A stretch of 48,051 nucleotides of DNA. It comes from CAZAAW01 sp964483325. Lineage in GTDB: Bacteria; Pseudomonadota; Alphaproteobacteria; Rhizobiales; Kaistiaceae. Positions 7,267 to 16,497 of the stretch are shown one piece after another. The stretch is from assembly GCA_964483325.1 (NCBI GenBank), contig CAZAAW010000021.1, positions 1-48,051 of the forward strand, written 5' to 3'. Below the pieces are notes generated by a model, which had not been told where the DNA came from, made no database searches, and was given only the letters and a program-made list of their open reading frames with translations. Position 1 is the stretch's first letter, and each line of letters starts with the position of its first letter. Both the position numbers and the translations under genes were made by a program.

Positions 7267-9216
7267 CTAGGGGCGTGGCGCCGCCCGGCGCAGGCTCTCC
7301 GGAAAGCGCTCCTCGGCCGTTTCGGAGCGGCCGAGCGCCGCGAACACCGCCGTGACGATGCCGGCGGCGTCGAGGCCGGCGGCGCGATACATCGCCTCCG
7401 GCTTGTCGTGCTCGATGAAGCGGTCGGGCATCACCAGCGTGCGCACCCGAAGGCCGTGGTCGAGCGTCCCTGCGCCGGCGAGGAAATGCAGCACCTGGGC
7501 GCCGAAGCCGCCGCTGGAGCCTTCCTCGATGGTGACAAGCACCTCGTGGTCGCGCGCCAGCTGCAGCACCAGCTCGGTGTCGAGCGGCTTGGCGAAGCGG
7601 GCGTCGGCGACCGTCGTCGGCAGGCCGTAGCCGCCGAGCTCGTCGGCCGCCTTGAGGCATTCCTGCAGGCGGGCGCCGAAGGAGAGGAGGGCGATCTTGC
7701 CGCCGTCGCGGACGATGCGGCCCTTGCCGAGCGGCAGGATCTCGCCGTGCTGCGGCAGGTCGATGCCGATGCCGTCGCCGCGCGGGAAGCGGAAGGCCGA
7801 CGGGCGGTCGTCGATGGCGGCGGCGGTGGCGACCATGTGCACCAGCTCGGCCTCGTCGGCCGGCGCCATCAGCACGATCCCCGGCACCGTGGCGAGGAAG
7901 GCGACGTCATAGGCGCCGGCATGGGTCGGGCCGTCGGCGCCGACGAAGCCGGCGCGGTCGATGGCGAAGCGCACCGGCAGCTTCTGGATCGCCACGTCAT
8001 GGACGAGCTGGTCGTAGCCGCGCTGCAGGAAGGTCGAATAGAGGGCGCAGAACGGCTTGAGCCCTTCCGTGGCGAGGCCGGCGGCGAAGGTGACGGCGTG
8101 CTGCTCGGCGATGCCGACATCGAAGGTGCGGTCGGGGAAGCGCTCGCCGAAGAGATCGAGGCCGGTGCCGTTGGGCATCGCCGCGGTGATGGCGACGATG
8201 CGGTCGTCCTTCTCCGCCTCGGCGATCAGGCTATTGGCGAAAACCCGTGTGTAGGAGGGCGCATTGGAGACCGGCGCCGCCTGGCGGCCGGTGACGACGT
8301 CGAAGCGGCCGACGCCGTGGAACTTGTCCGGCGCCGCCTCGGCCGGCGGGTAGCCCTTGCCCTTGCGCGTCACGACATGGACCAGGATCGGCCCGTTGTC
8401 GGCGTCGCGGACATTGCGCAGCACCGGCAGCAGATGGTCGAGATTGTGGCCGTCGATCGGCCCGACATAATAGAAGCCGAGCTCCTCGAACAGCGTGCCG
8501 CCGGTGACGATGCCGCGGGCGAATTCCTCGGTCTTCTTCGCCTTGTCGCGGACGAATTTCGGCAGCTTGCCGAGGAACCACTTGGCGAAGGAGCGGAAGT
8601 TCCGGTAGGTGCGGCCGGAGACGAGCCGCGCCAGATGCGCCGACAGCGCGCCGACCGGCGGAGCGATCGACATGTCGTTGTCGTTGAGGATGACGATGAG
8701 CCGCGAGCGCAGCGCCCCGGCATTGTTCATCGCCTCATAGGCCATGCCGGCCGACAGCGCGCCGTCGCCGATGACGCAGACGATGCGGTTGTCGCGCCCG
8801 TCTATGTCGCGCGCCGCCGCCATGCCGAGGCCGGCGGAGATCGACGTCGAGGAATGGGCGGTGCCGAACGGGTCATAGGGGCTCTCGTCGCGGCGCGTGA
8901 AGCCGGAGAGGCCGCCGGCCTGGCGCAGCGTGCGGATGCGGTCGCGGCGGCCGGTGAGGATCTTGTGCGGATAGGCCTGGTGGCCGACGTCCCAGATCAG
9001 CCGGTCCTTCGGCGTGTCGAAGATGTAGTGCAGCGCCACCGTCAATTCGACGACGCCGAGGCCGGCGCCGAGATGGCCGCCGGTCACCGAGACGGCGGAA
9101 ATCGTCTCGGCGCGCAATTCGTCGGCAAGCTGGCGCAGGGCCGATTCCGGCAGGCGGCGCAGCTCGTCCGGGGTGCGCACGCGATCCAGCAGCGGTGTTT
9201 CAGGTACGCGGCTCAC
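7267..9216 (-). CDS. dxs: 1-deoxy-D-xylulose-5-phosphate synthase
   Basis: It condenses pyruvate and glyceraldehyde 3-phosphate with thiamine diphosphate, the first step of the MEP isoprenoid pathway. The 649-residue product is full length. Visible signatures are LGVVELTVALHYIFDTPKD, DVGHQAYPHKILTGRRD, the thiamine-binding GDGALSAGMAYEAMNNAG, the FDVGIAEQHAVTFAAGLA region with the catalytic Glu, and RAGFVGADGPTHAGAYD. The start is GTG at 9216, six bases after TTGGAG; open frame continues upstream but without family similarity. ispH, the last enzyme of the pathway, is at 45481. dxs probably shares its transcript with the copper genes that follow within 75 bases. Confidence 0.97.
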   Translation of the reverse strand: MSRVPETPLLDRVRTPDELRRLPESALRQLADELRAETISAVSVTGGHLGAGLGVVELTVALHYIFDTPKDRLIWDVGHQAYPHKILTGRRDRIRTLRQAGGLSGFTRRDESPYDPFGTAHSSTSISAGLGMAAARDIDGRDNRIVCVIGDGALSAGMAYEAMNNAGALRSRLIVILNDNDMSIAPPVGALSAHLARLVSGRTYRNFRSFAKWFLGKLPKFVRDKAKKTEEFARGIVTGGTLFEELGFYYVGPIDGHNLDHLLPVLRNVRDADNGPILVHVVTRKGKGYPPAEAAPDKFHGVGRFDVVTGRQAAPVSNAPSYTRVFANSLIAEAEKDDRIVAITAAMPNGTGLDLFGERFPDRTFDVGIAEQHAVTFAAGLATEGLKPFCALYSTFLQRGYDQLVHDVAIQKLPVRFAIDRAGFVGADGPTHAGAYDVAFLATVPGIVLMAPADEAELVHMVATAAAIDDRPSAFRFPRGDGIGIDLPQHGEILPLGKGRIVRDGGKIALLSFGARLQECLKAADELGGYGLPTTVADARFAKPLDTELVLQLARDHEVLVTIEEGSSGGFGAQVLHFLAGAGTLDHGLRVRTLVMPDRFIEHDKPEAMYRAAGLDAAGIVTAVFAALGRSETAEERFPESLRRAAPRP

Positions 9217-9436
9217 GAGCACTCCAACCGCAAGGTCCCGCAGAGTTACATGACGGGCCGGGGCTGTGCAAATAAGAGACAGAACAGCGGTGGAGAAGCG
9301 CAGCGATGGCCATTCATCTGCGCCGCTGCGGCGGGTCGCGCCGGCCGGCGCGACCGGAACCGGCTCTTGCGGTTGACGTTGGTGCGGCAGGACTGAACCG
9401 CGCGCCCCGAAAGGAGCCCAGCCAGAGGAGCCTGCC

Positions 9437-9694
9437 ATGCGTTCCTTCCTGATCCCGGCCGCCGCCGCGGCCCTGTTCGCCGCCGTCTCGCTCGCCGCTG
9501 CCGCCGAGGCGACCGGCAAGGTCGAGACGGTCGACACAACCGGAATGAAGATCACCCTGGAGGACGGCAGCACCTACATCCTGCCGGACGATTTCGACGC
9601 CACGTCGCTGAAGCCCGGCGCCACCGTCGCCATCACCTACGACACCCAGCAGGATGGCCAGATGAAGGCCACCGCGGTGACGGTGCAGCAGTAA
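9437..9694 (+). CDS. DUF1344 family small periplasmic protein
   Basis: An 85-residue product with a signal peptide (about residues 1-23, ending SLAAAAEA) and the domain TGKVETVDTTGMKITLEDGS followed by TYILPDD. It is a paralogue of the protein at 230-484, sharing the GxVxxxD/S...DGxTYxLP...G..V.V.Y core. AGGAG lies six bases before the ATG. It is the only plus-strand gene in the block from 3230 to 12026, and lies between dxs and xseB, which are neighbours in many relatives; with the adjacent R1 repeat it looks like an insertion there. Function unknown. Confidence 0.85.
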   Translation: MRSFLIPAAAAALFAAVSLAAAAEATGKVETVDTTGMKITLEDGSTYILPDDFDATSLKPGATVAITYDTQQDGQMKATAVTVQQ

Positions 9695-9736
9695 GGGAGC
9701 CGCGTGCGGCTGGGTGGTGCGAGCCTCCCGACGTGG

Positions 9737-9900
9737 GTCCCCACCCGTCACGCGCTTCGCGCGCGCCACCCTCCCCGTTCCGGTGAGGGATGGGTGCGCG
9801 CTTCCCCATGGGGTACCTCCCTCACCGAAGGAGGCGCCCATCCCTCACCGCTTGCGGGGAGGGTGGCCCCGGCGCGAGCCGGGGTCGGGTGGGGAGCGCC
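9737..9900 (+). repeat. R1 palindromic repeat, complete copy 3
   Basis: It lies between the convergent genes at 9437-9694 and 9965-10216. The outer arm is the GTGGGTCCCCACCCG variant and the first small hairpin is CGCGCTTCGCGCG. The right inner arm has the variant ACCGCTTGCGGGGAGGG, so it pairs less perfectly than copies 2 and 4. Confidence 0.9.
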
Positions 9901-9964
9901 GGTGCAGGATGAGGAGCCGCCGGTACGGCCAGGCCTTACCGTAAGCGGAAGCTAGCCTGCCGCC

Positions 9965-10216
9965 TTATTCAGGGTCCAGCGGTTCGCTGCCGGCGGCGCG
10001 GCCGTCGCTGCCGATGCGGATGCGCTCGACGCGGGCTTCCGCCTCGCGCAGCAGCGTCTCGCAATGCTGCTTCAGCGCCTCGCCGCGCTCGTAGATCGCC
10101 ACCGATTCGGCCAGCGGCACGTCGCCCCGTTCCAGGCGCGTCACGATGGTTTCGAGCTCGGCCAGAGCCTTCTCGAAGGTGAGGTCCTTGATCGGCGGAA
10201 GGGCGTCGTCGGGCAT
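9965..10216 (-). CDS. xseB: Exodeoxyribonuclease VII small subunit
   Basis: The 83-residue product has the conserved core FEKALAELETIVTRLERGDV followed by PLAESVAIYERGEALKQHCETLL, a helical hairpin that binds the large nuclease subunit XseA. Exonuclease VII degrades single-stranded DNA in both directions. Length is typical. It follows the histone-deacetylase-like gene by 55 bases on the same strand; xseA is not in the window. Confidence 0.95.
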   Translation of the reverse strand: MPDDALPPIKDLTFEKALAELETIVTRLERGDVPLAESVAIYERGEALKQHCETLLREAEARVERIRIGSDGRAAGSEPLDPE

Positions 10217-10271
10217 GCTGTCCCCTGTCTGGTGCCGCCTCTATGTCGGCCGTTCCGGCGGCTTTGGCAAC

Positions 10272-11195
10272 TCAGCCCATCAGCGTCCGCACATGCGCCG
10301 CCGCCGAGGCGGCGAGCGCGGCAAGGTCGTAGCCGCCTTCCAGGACGCTGACGATGCGGCCGCCGCAATGGCGCGCCGCCGCCTCCATCACCCGCTCCGT
10401 CGCCCAGGCGAAATCCGCCTCGTCGAGATTCATCTCCGCCAGCGGGTCGCGTCTATGGGCGTCGAAGCCGGCGGAGATGAGGATCAGGTCGGGGGCGAAG
10501 CGGTCCACCGCCGGCAGAATCAGGTCGGCGAAGGCCTCGCGGAACAGCTGGCCGCCGGCGCCCGGCGGCAGCGGCGCGTTGACGATATTGCCGACGCCGG
10601 TCTCGCTCTCCGCGCCGGTACCGGGAAAGAGCGGCATCTGATGCGTCGAGGCATAGAGGACGCTGGCATCGGTCTGGAAGATCGCCTGCGTGCCGTTGCC
10701 GTGATGGACGTCCCAGTCGACGATGGCGACGCGCTCGGCGCCATGCCGCTTCTGCGCATGGCGGGCGGCGATGGCGACGCTGTTGAGGAGGCAGAAGCCC
10801 ATCGCCTGCGTCGGCTCGGCATGATGGCCGGGCGGCCGCACGGCGCAGAAGGCATTGTCGGCGACGCGCATCATCACGTCGTCCACCGCCTGGCAGGCGG
10901 CGCCAGCCGCCAGCATGGCGACGTCGAAGCTCTTCGGCGACACGAAGGTGTCGGGGTCGAGCTGCCGCAGGCCGTCCGGCGGCACGTAGCGGCGCAGCGA
11001 TTCCAGATAGGCGAGTGGATGGCAGGCGGCGACCGAATCGAGATCGGCGGCAAGCGCCTCGTCACGCCGCAAGGCGGCGAATTCCGGCTCCTCCAGCGTC
11101 TCCGTCACGACGCGGATGCGGTCCGGCCGCTCCGGATGGCCGGGCGGCACGAGATGCTCCGCAAATAGCGGATGGCTGACGAGGAGGGTGGTCAC
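10272..11195 (-). CDS. Histone deacetylase-like zinc amidohydrolase
   Basis: A member of the arginase/deacetylase superfamily (acetoin utilisation / acetylpolyamine amidohydrolase type); the bacterial substrate, an acetylated polyamine or protein lysine, is not established. Signatures: HPERPDRI near the start, RPPGHHAEPTQAMGFC with the catalytic His pair, VDWDVHHGNGTQ with the zinc Asp and His, SAGFDAHRRDPL with the second zinc Asp, and LEGGYD. The start is placed at GTG 11195, which gives the family-type VTTLLVSHPLFAEH opening (307 residues); an in-frame ATG at 11234 would add 13. It heads the pair with xseB, an order common in alphaproteobacteria. Confidence 0.93.
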   Translation of the reverse strand: MTTLLVSHPLFAEHLVPPGHPERPDRIRVVTETLEEPEFAALRRDEALAADLDSVAACHPLAYLESLRRYVPPDGLRQLDPDTFVSPKSFDVAMLAAGAACQAVDDVMMRVADNAFCAVRPPGHHAEPTQAMGFCLLNSVAIAARHAQKRHGAERVAIVDWDVHHGNGTQAIFQTDASVLYASTHQMPLFPGTGAESETGVGNIVNAPLPPGAGGQLFREAFADLILPAVDRFAPDLILISAGFDAHRRDPLAEMNLDEADFAWATERVMEAAARHCGGRIVSVLEGGYDLAALAASAAAHVRTLMG

Positions 11196-11267
11196 GATGG
11201 CCGAGCCTGCGGGCGAGTCGCCCCAGCCTGCCATGCCGGCCGGCCGGGACGCAAAGCGGCAAAGCGT

Positions 11268-12026
11268 TCAGCCGGCGTCGCGATTGGCGTTGATGAAATC
11301 GTCGAAGGCGTCGCGCGCCTCGCGCGAGTGCTGCAGGTCGGGGAAGGCGGAGGCCTCGGCGTTGATGCGCGCCACCACGTCGCGGCGGTCGCCGCGCATC
11401 ATCTGGCGGGCGAGGCGCACCGCTTCCGGCGGCCGGCTGGCGATCAGCTCGGCGGCGTTGAGCGCTGTCTCCTCGACGATCTCCGGCGCCACGACGCGGT
11501 TGACGAGGCCGATCTCCCGGGCCCGCGGCGCGTCGAGCGTCTCGCCCATGACGAGGAACTCGAACGCCGCATGGCTGCCCATGATGCGCGGCGCCAGCAG
11601 CGTCGCGGCGCCCTGCGACGGCAGGCCCATCTCGATCAGCGGCACGGAGAAGGCCGACCATTCGCTGGCGACGACATAGTCGCAATGCAGCAGCAGGATG
11701 GCGCCGATGCCGACCGCCAGGCCGTCGACGGCTGCCACCACCGGCTTCTCGACCATCGCCAGCGTCTTCAGGAAGCGCACCGAGGTCGGCGTCACCATGC
11801 CGCTCTCGGCATATTCGCGGAATTCGCCGATGTCGCTGCCGATGGTGAAGGCGCCGGGCGTGCCGGCGAGGACGAAGGCGCGGATGCGCGGATTCTCGTC
11901 GCCCAGCACCAGCGCGTCGGAGGTGGCATCGAGCATCAGTCCGGTGAGGGCGTTCTGTCGCTCCGGCCGGTCGAAGCGGATCGTCTGGACGTAACCGGAC
12001 GTCTCAACCCGCACCAGATCAGTCAT
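11268..12026 (-). CDS. Enoyl-CoA hydratase/isomerase (crotonase) family protein
   Basis: The 252-residue product has the crotonase fold: RFDRPERQNALTG at the start, the first oxyanion-hole segment GAFTIGSDIGEF, the second KPVVAAVDGLAVGIGAILLLHCDYV, and the SAFSVPLIEMGLPSQGAATL segment where the catalytic acids normally lie, followed by the GLVNRVVAPE and LARQMMRG helices. It acts on an acyl-CoA, probably in fatty-acid or amino-acid breakdown; specificity cannot be told. The ATG at 12026 follows AAGGA by eight bases; the longer open frame upstream has no ribosome site. Confidence 0.9.
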   Translation of the reverse strand: MTDLVRVETSGYVQTIRFDRPERQNALTGLMLDATSDALVLGDENPRIRAFVLAGTPGAFTIGSDIGEFREYAESGMVTPTSVRFLKTLAMVEKPVVAAVDGLAVGIGAILLLHCDYVVASEWSAFSVPLIEMGLPSQGAATLLAPRIMGSHAAFEFLVMGETLDAPRAREIGLVNRVVAPEIVEETALNAAELIASRPPEAVRLARQMMRGDRRDVVARINAEASAFPDLQHSREARDAFDDFINANRDAG

Positions 12027-12199
12027 TGCTTGGTCCTTGCGCCGCCCCGAGCGGGAAACGGCAAGGTTTTGGGCGAACTGGGGTTCAAGTGCAACCCGTC
12101 GATACCGCACCGATGCACGAAACGGGCGGAATTCATGCGCTGCCGGCCCCTTGACGGCGCCGCCGCCGGGGGCTCACAAGCCGCCGCGAAGGAGCGACG

Positions 12200-13183
<984 letters not shown>

Positions 13184-13280
13184 CACGGCCGCTCCTGCCG
13201 GGCGCTTGAACGGCACTTTTCCTGCTGATTATCTGTCCCGGCCGGCGGTTCGGCAGCCACGAGGCGGGGTTTGGCAGAAA

Positions 13281-14024
13281 ATGACCGACGAACTGCCGCG
13301 CTACGCGCGCTCCTACGAGGCCTATACCAGCGCCACGCTGGCGCGCCTGCCGCTCGACAAGGCGATGGAGGCGCTGGTCGGCGGCGACGACAGCGTCGGC
13401 GATCTCGAACTCGTCGTGCTCGACCATTTCGGCCTGCGCGACGGCCAGTTCCTCGTCGATATCGGCTGCGGCTCGGGCCGCCTGGCGCGGCGTGCCGCCC
13501 TGCTGCCGAAGCTGCGCTATCTCGGCACCGATGTCAGCGGCGCCATGGTCGACTATGCCCGGCAGACCTGCGGCCGGCCGGACTTCGCCTTCGTCCATGT
13601 CAGCGGCGTTCTCATTCCCCTCGAGGACAGCGTCGCCGACATCGTGGCGTTCTTCTCCGTCGGCACGCATCTCCTCAACGAGGAGTTCTTCGTCTACCTC
13701 TCCGAGGCGCGGCGGGTGCTGCGCCCCGGCGGCCGCATCGTCCTCTCCTTCCTCGACATTTCGCTGGAGGTGATGCGGTCGATCTTCATCGCCATGACCG
13801 AGCGGGCCCGGGCCGGCAAGGACCCGGACATCCTCAACATCTTCTTCACCGCCGACACCGTGCGCGCCTGGGCGAAGATGCTCGACATGACCTGCCACAC
13901 GATCATTCCGGGCAACGAGGTCGGCATCCGGCCGTCGCCGGCGATGAACGGCCTCTTCGGCCGGACGATCCCGCCCTTCGCCTTCGGCCAGTCGCTGGCC
14001 GTCCTCGGCAAGCCGTTCGACTAG
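13281..14024 (+). CDS. Class I SAM-dependent methyltransferase
   Basis: A 247-residue Rossmann methyltransferase: motif I is FLVDIGCGSGRLARRA, then YLGTDVSGAMVDYAR, a post-I acidic region, and ARRVLRPGGRIVLSFLD (motif III). The second half contains TADTVRAWAKMLDMTCHT, a type of lid seen in small-molecule methyltransferases. The substrate is unknown. The ATG at 13281 has only a weak ribosome site; open frame continues upstream past the preceding stop but without similarity. It converges with the DnaJ-like gene, seven bases apart. Confidence 0.88.
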   Translation: MTDELPRYARSYEAYTSATLARLPLDKAMEALVGGDDSVGDLELVVLDHFGLRDGQFLVDIGCGSGRLARRAALLPKLRYLGTDVSGAMVDYARQTCGRPDFAFVHVSGVLIPLEDSVADIVAFFSVGTHLLNEEFFVYLSEARRVLRPGGRIVLSFLDISLEVMRSIFIAMTERARAGKDPDILNIFFTADTVRAWAKMLDMTCHTIIPGNEVGIRPSPAMNGLFGRTIPPFAFGQSLAVLGKPFD

Positions 14025-14031
14025 CCGCCCG

Positions 14032-15012
14032 TCAGCTCTCGAATTCGCGCCGCACGTCGGTGCGGTCGCCGTCGCGCCAGCGCTGCATCAGCGCCTGCAG
14101 CTCGGCATCGGGCTTCTCCGGCAGGACGATGCGCAGCGACACCAGGAGGTCGCCGCGGGTGCCGTCGGCGCGCGGCAGGCCCTTGCCCTTGAGGCGCAGG
14201 GCGCGGCCGCTGGAGGAATTGGCCGGCACCGTCATCGTCACCGGCGCTTCCAGCGTCGGCACGCGCACCTTGGCGCCGAGCACCGCCTCGTCGAGCGACA
14301 CCGGCAGCTCGAGCCGGAGGTCGGCGCCTTCGACACGGAAGCGCGGATGCGGCACGAACTCGACCGTCACCAGCGCGTCGCCATTGGGACCGCCGAGCGG
14401 CGAGGGATAGCCCTGGCCCTTGAGGCGGATCTGCTGGCCGGCGCCGGTGCCGGCCGGCACCGTCAGCTCGACGGTGCGGCCGGTCGGCAGGTCGACGCGC
14501 ACCTTCTCGTGGCGGGCCAGCTGCTCCAGCGTCACCGCGACGGCGGCCATGGCGTCCTGGCCGCGGCCGGTGCCGCCGCGGGCACCGCCACCGCGCGGCG
14601 CCTCGCCGGCGGCGCGGCGGCCGAACCCGCCGAGGATCTCGTTGAGCAGGTCGTCGGTGGAGAAGTCGCTGCCGCCGCGCTGGCCGCCTGTCGACCAGCG
14701 GAAGGTGCGCGCCCCGCCGGGCCCGCCCGCGCCGCCGCCGGCGCTGCGGAAGGCGCCCGGATCGAATCCCTCGAAGCCCTGGAAGCGCGGCTTGCCCTCC
14801 GCGTCGATCTCGCCGCGGTCGAACTGCCCCCGCTTGTCCTTGTCGCCGACGATCTCGTAGGCGGTGTTCACCTCGGCGAATTTCTCCTTCGCCTTCGGAT
14901 CGTCGGGATGCTGGTCGGGATGATATTTCTTGGCGAGCTTGCGGAACGCCTTCTTGATCTCCGCAGCGCTTGCCGCACGGGACACGCCGAGGATTTCGTA
15001 GGGATCACGCAT
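14032..15012 (-). CDS. DnaJ-like (CbpA type) co-chaperone
   Basis: The 326-residue product has an N-terminal J domain (residues 1-70, with the HPD motif in KKYHPDQHPDD) that stimulates DnaK ATPase, a long Gly/Arg/Ala-rich linker (about 85-155), and two C-terminal beta domains for substrate binding (LPTGRTVELTVPAGTGAGQQ; LRLKGKGLPRADGTRGDLLV). The zinc-finger cysteines of DnaJ are absent, so it is the CbpA or DnaJ-C class. It is not next to dnaK or grpE. Neighbours are a lipoprotein gene and pdxH, an association seen in other rhizobia. Confidence 0.93.
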   Translation of the reverse strand: MRDPYEILGVSRAASAAEIKKAFRKLAKKYHPDQHPDDPKAKEKFAEVNTAYEIVGDKDKRGQFDRGEIDAEGKPRFQGFEGFDPGAFRSAGGGAGGPGGARTFRWSTGGQRGGSDFSTDDLLNEILGGFGRRAAGEAPRGGGARGGTGRGQDAMAAVAVTLEQLARHEKVRVDLPTGRTVELTVPAGTGAGQQIRLKGQGYPSPLGGPNGDALVTVEFVPHPRFRVEGADLRLELPVSLDEAVLGAKVRVPTLEAPVTMTVPANSSSGRALRLKGKGLPRADGTRGDLLVSLRIVLPEKPDAELQALMQRWRDGDRTDVRREFES

Positions 15013-15150
15013 GGAAAGACACCTTGGCAGGCTGGATTGACGGAGAGAATAACACCGCCGGCCTCATATGGTCGCGCATAGGAATGGATTCCAGCAGCGC
15101 AAGGCCAAAAGCCTGCACTGGCGCGAACGTGATCGGTGCCTGGGAGAGGC

Positions 15151-15618
15151 CTAGAGGAGCTGGGAGTCTTCCGGGACGATGGACGTGAAGCGCCAGGTGG
15201 CGTCGTCCTGCTTGCAGGCTTCGGCCTGGTAGCGGCGCACGCCGCGCATGTCGCTCAGCGAGGCGGTATAGGCGCGGCAGTCCGGCCCGTCTGAGAGCGC
15301 CGTCACCGTGCCGCTGGAGCCGGTGAGCGGGTTGGACCACGGCACCGCCGTGCCGACCGAGGTGCCGGAGAGGGTGCGCTCGACGGTGCGGCGGATGGCT
15401 TCCCAGTCGGAGGGCTCGACGCCGTCGGTACCGCTGGCCAGCGCCAGGGCGGCCGCCGGGGTCGCCTGGGCAGCCGGAACCGGCGTCGCGGCAGCGCCGC
15501 TGGCGATCTCCGCGGCGCCCATCGGCAGCCCGACGCGGCTGCAGCCGGCCAGGGCCAGCAGCGCGATCGCCGCAAGGGTGACATGCCGAACAGCAGTTGC
15601 AGGGTGCGTGCGCCGCAT
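15151..15618 (-). CDS. RT0821/Lpp0805 family surface lipoprotein
   Basis: The 155-residue product starts with a lipoprotein signal peptide whose lipobox LALAGC gives Cys26 as the lipidated residue. The mature part ends in the 17-kDa-antigen-like domain: DWEAIRRTVERTLSG, VPWSNPLTGSSGTVTA, GPDCRAYTASL and EACKQDDATWRF. Predicted to sit in the outer membrane; role unknown. The ATG at 15618 is preferred to an in-frame start 33 bases upstream because it places the signal peptide correctly and follows GAGACGAG. Divergent from pdxH. Confidence 0.85.
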   Translation of the reverse strand: MRRTHPATAVRHVTLAAIALLALAGCSRVGLPMGAAEIASGAAATPVPAAQATPAAALALASGTDGVEPSDWEAIRRTVERTLSGTSVGTAVPWSNPLTGSSGTVTALSDGPDCRAYTASLSDMRGVRRYQAEACKQDDATWRFTSIVPEDSQLL

Positions 15619-15669
15619 CGATACTCGTCTCGGTAACTGGCCGGTCACCATACTGGGAAGAGTTCCTTA

Positions 15670-16269
15670 ATGAATCATGACTTCGGCGAAGGGGCGGACC
15701 CGATTGCCCTTTTTGCGGCGTGGCTTGCCGACGCCGAGGCCTCCGAACCCAGCGACGCCAACGCCATGGCGCTGGCGACGGAAGGCGACGACGGGCTGCC
15801 CGATGTCCGCATGGTCCTCCTCAAGGGCCACGATGCCCGCGGCTTCATCTTCTATACCAACCGCGACAGTGTCAAAGGCCGGGAACTGGCCGCCAGCCCG
15901 GTGGCGGCGCTGTGTTTCCACTGGAAATCGCTGCGCCGCCAGGTGCGCGTCCGCGGCCGCGTCGAGGAAGTGACCGCCGCCGAGGCCGACGCCTATTTCC
16001 AGTCGCGCCACCGCCTCAGCCGCATCGGCGCCTGGGCCTCGGCGCAGTCGCGGCCGCTCGACTCGCGGGCCGTGCTGGAGGAGGCGGTGCTGTCCTGGAC
16101 CGAGCGCTTCGGCGACGACGACATCCCGCGCCCGGACTACTGGACCGGCTACCGGGTGATCCCGGCCTCGATCGAGTTCTGGCACGACGGCGAATTCCGC
16201 CTGCACGACCGCTACCGCTTCACGCCGACCGAGGACGGCGGCTGGGAAAGCCAGCGGCTTTATCCATAG
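15670..16269 (+). CDS. pdxH: Pyridoxamine/pyridoxine 5'-phosphate oxidase
   Basis: It oxidises pyridoxine or pyridoxamine phosphate to pyridoxal phosphate with FMN, in the cytoplasm. The 199-residue product has the FMN-binding segments VRMVLLKGHDARGFIFYTN and ALCFHWKSLRRQVRVRG, the SRHRLSRIGAWASAQSRPL block and the C-terminal dimerisation part ending WESQRLYP. GGAAGAG lies before the ATG. The pyridoxal phosphate it supplies is used in this window by ThrC and the GcvP subunits. Confidence 0.96.
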   Translation: MNHDFGEGADPIALFAAWLADAEASEPSDANAMALATEGDDGLPDVRMVLLKGHDARGFIFYTNRDSVKGRELAASPVAALCFHWKSLRRQVRVRGRVEEVTAAEADAYFQSRHRLSRIGAWASAQSRPLDSRAVLEEAVLSWTERFGDDDIPRPDYWTGYRVIPASIEFWHDGEFRLHDRYRFTPTEDGGWESQRLYP

Positions 16270-16290
16270 AGCGGCGTCTCGTCCTGCACC

Positions 16291-16459
16291 GGCGCTCCCC
16301 ACCCGTCACGCGCTTCGCGCGCGCCACCCTCCCCGTTCCGGTGAGGGATAGGTGCGCACCTCCCGATGCCGGATGCTGTCCCTCAAGAAAAGGGCGCCCA
16401 TCCCTCACCGGAACGGGGAGGGTGGCCCCGCCGTCAGGCGGGGTCGGGTGGGGAGCGCC
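16291..16459 (+). repeat. R1 palindromic repeat, complete copy 4
   Basis: It lies between the convergent genes pdxH and rtcB-like. This is the GGCGCTCCCCACCCG outer-arm variant, fully complementary to its closing arm over 15 bases. The inner arms pair over about 28 bases, making this the most symmetrical copy. The centre holds CTCCCGATG and AAGAAAAGGGCGCC. Confidence 0.92.
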
Positions 16460-16497
16460 GCCGGGCATGGTCCCGACATCCCGGCAGCGTCATCGCC

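Noticed and set aside
6997..9396. 799-codon plus-strand frame opposite dxs
   Set aside because: Shadow of dxs; no recognisable domain and no ribosome site.
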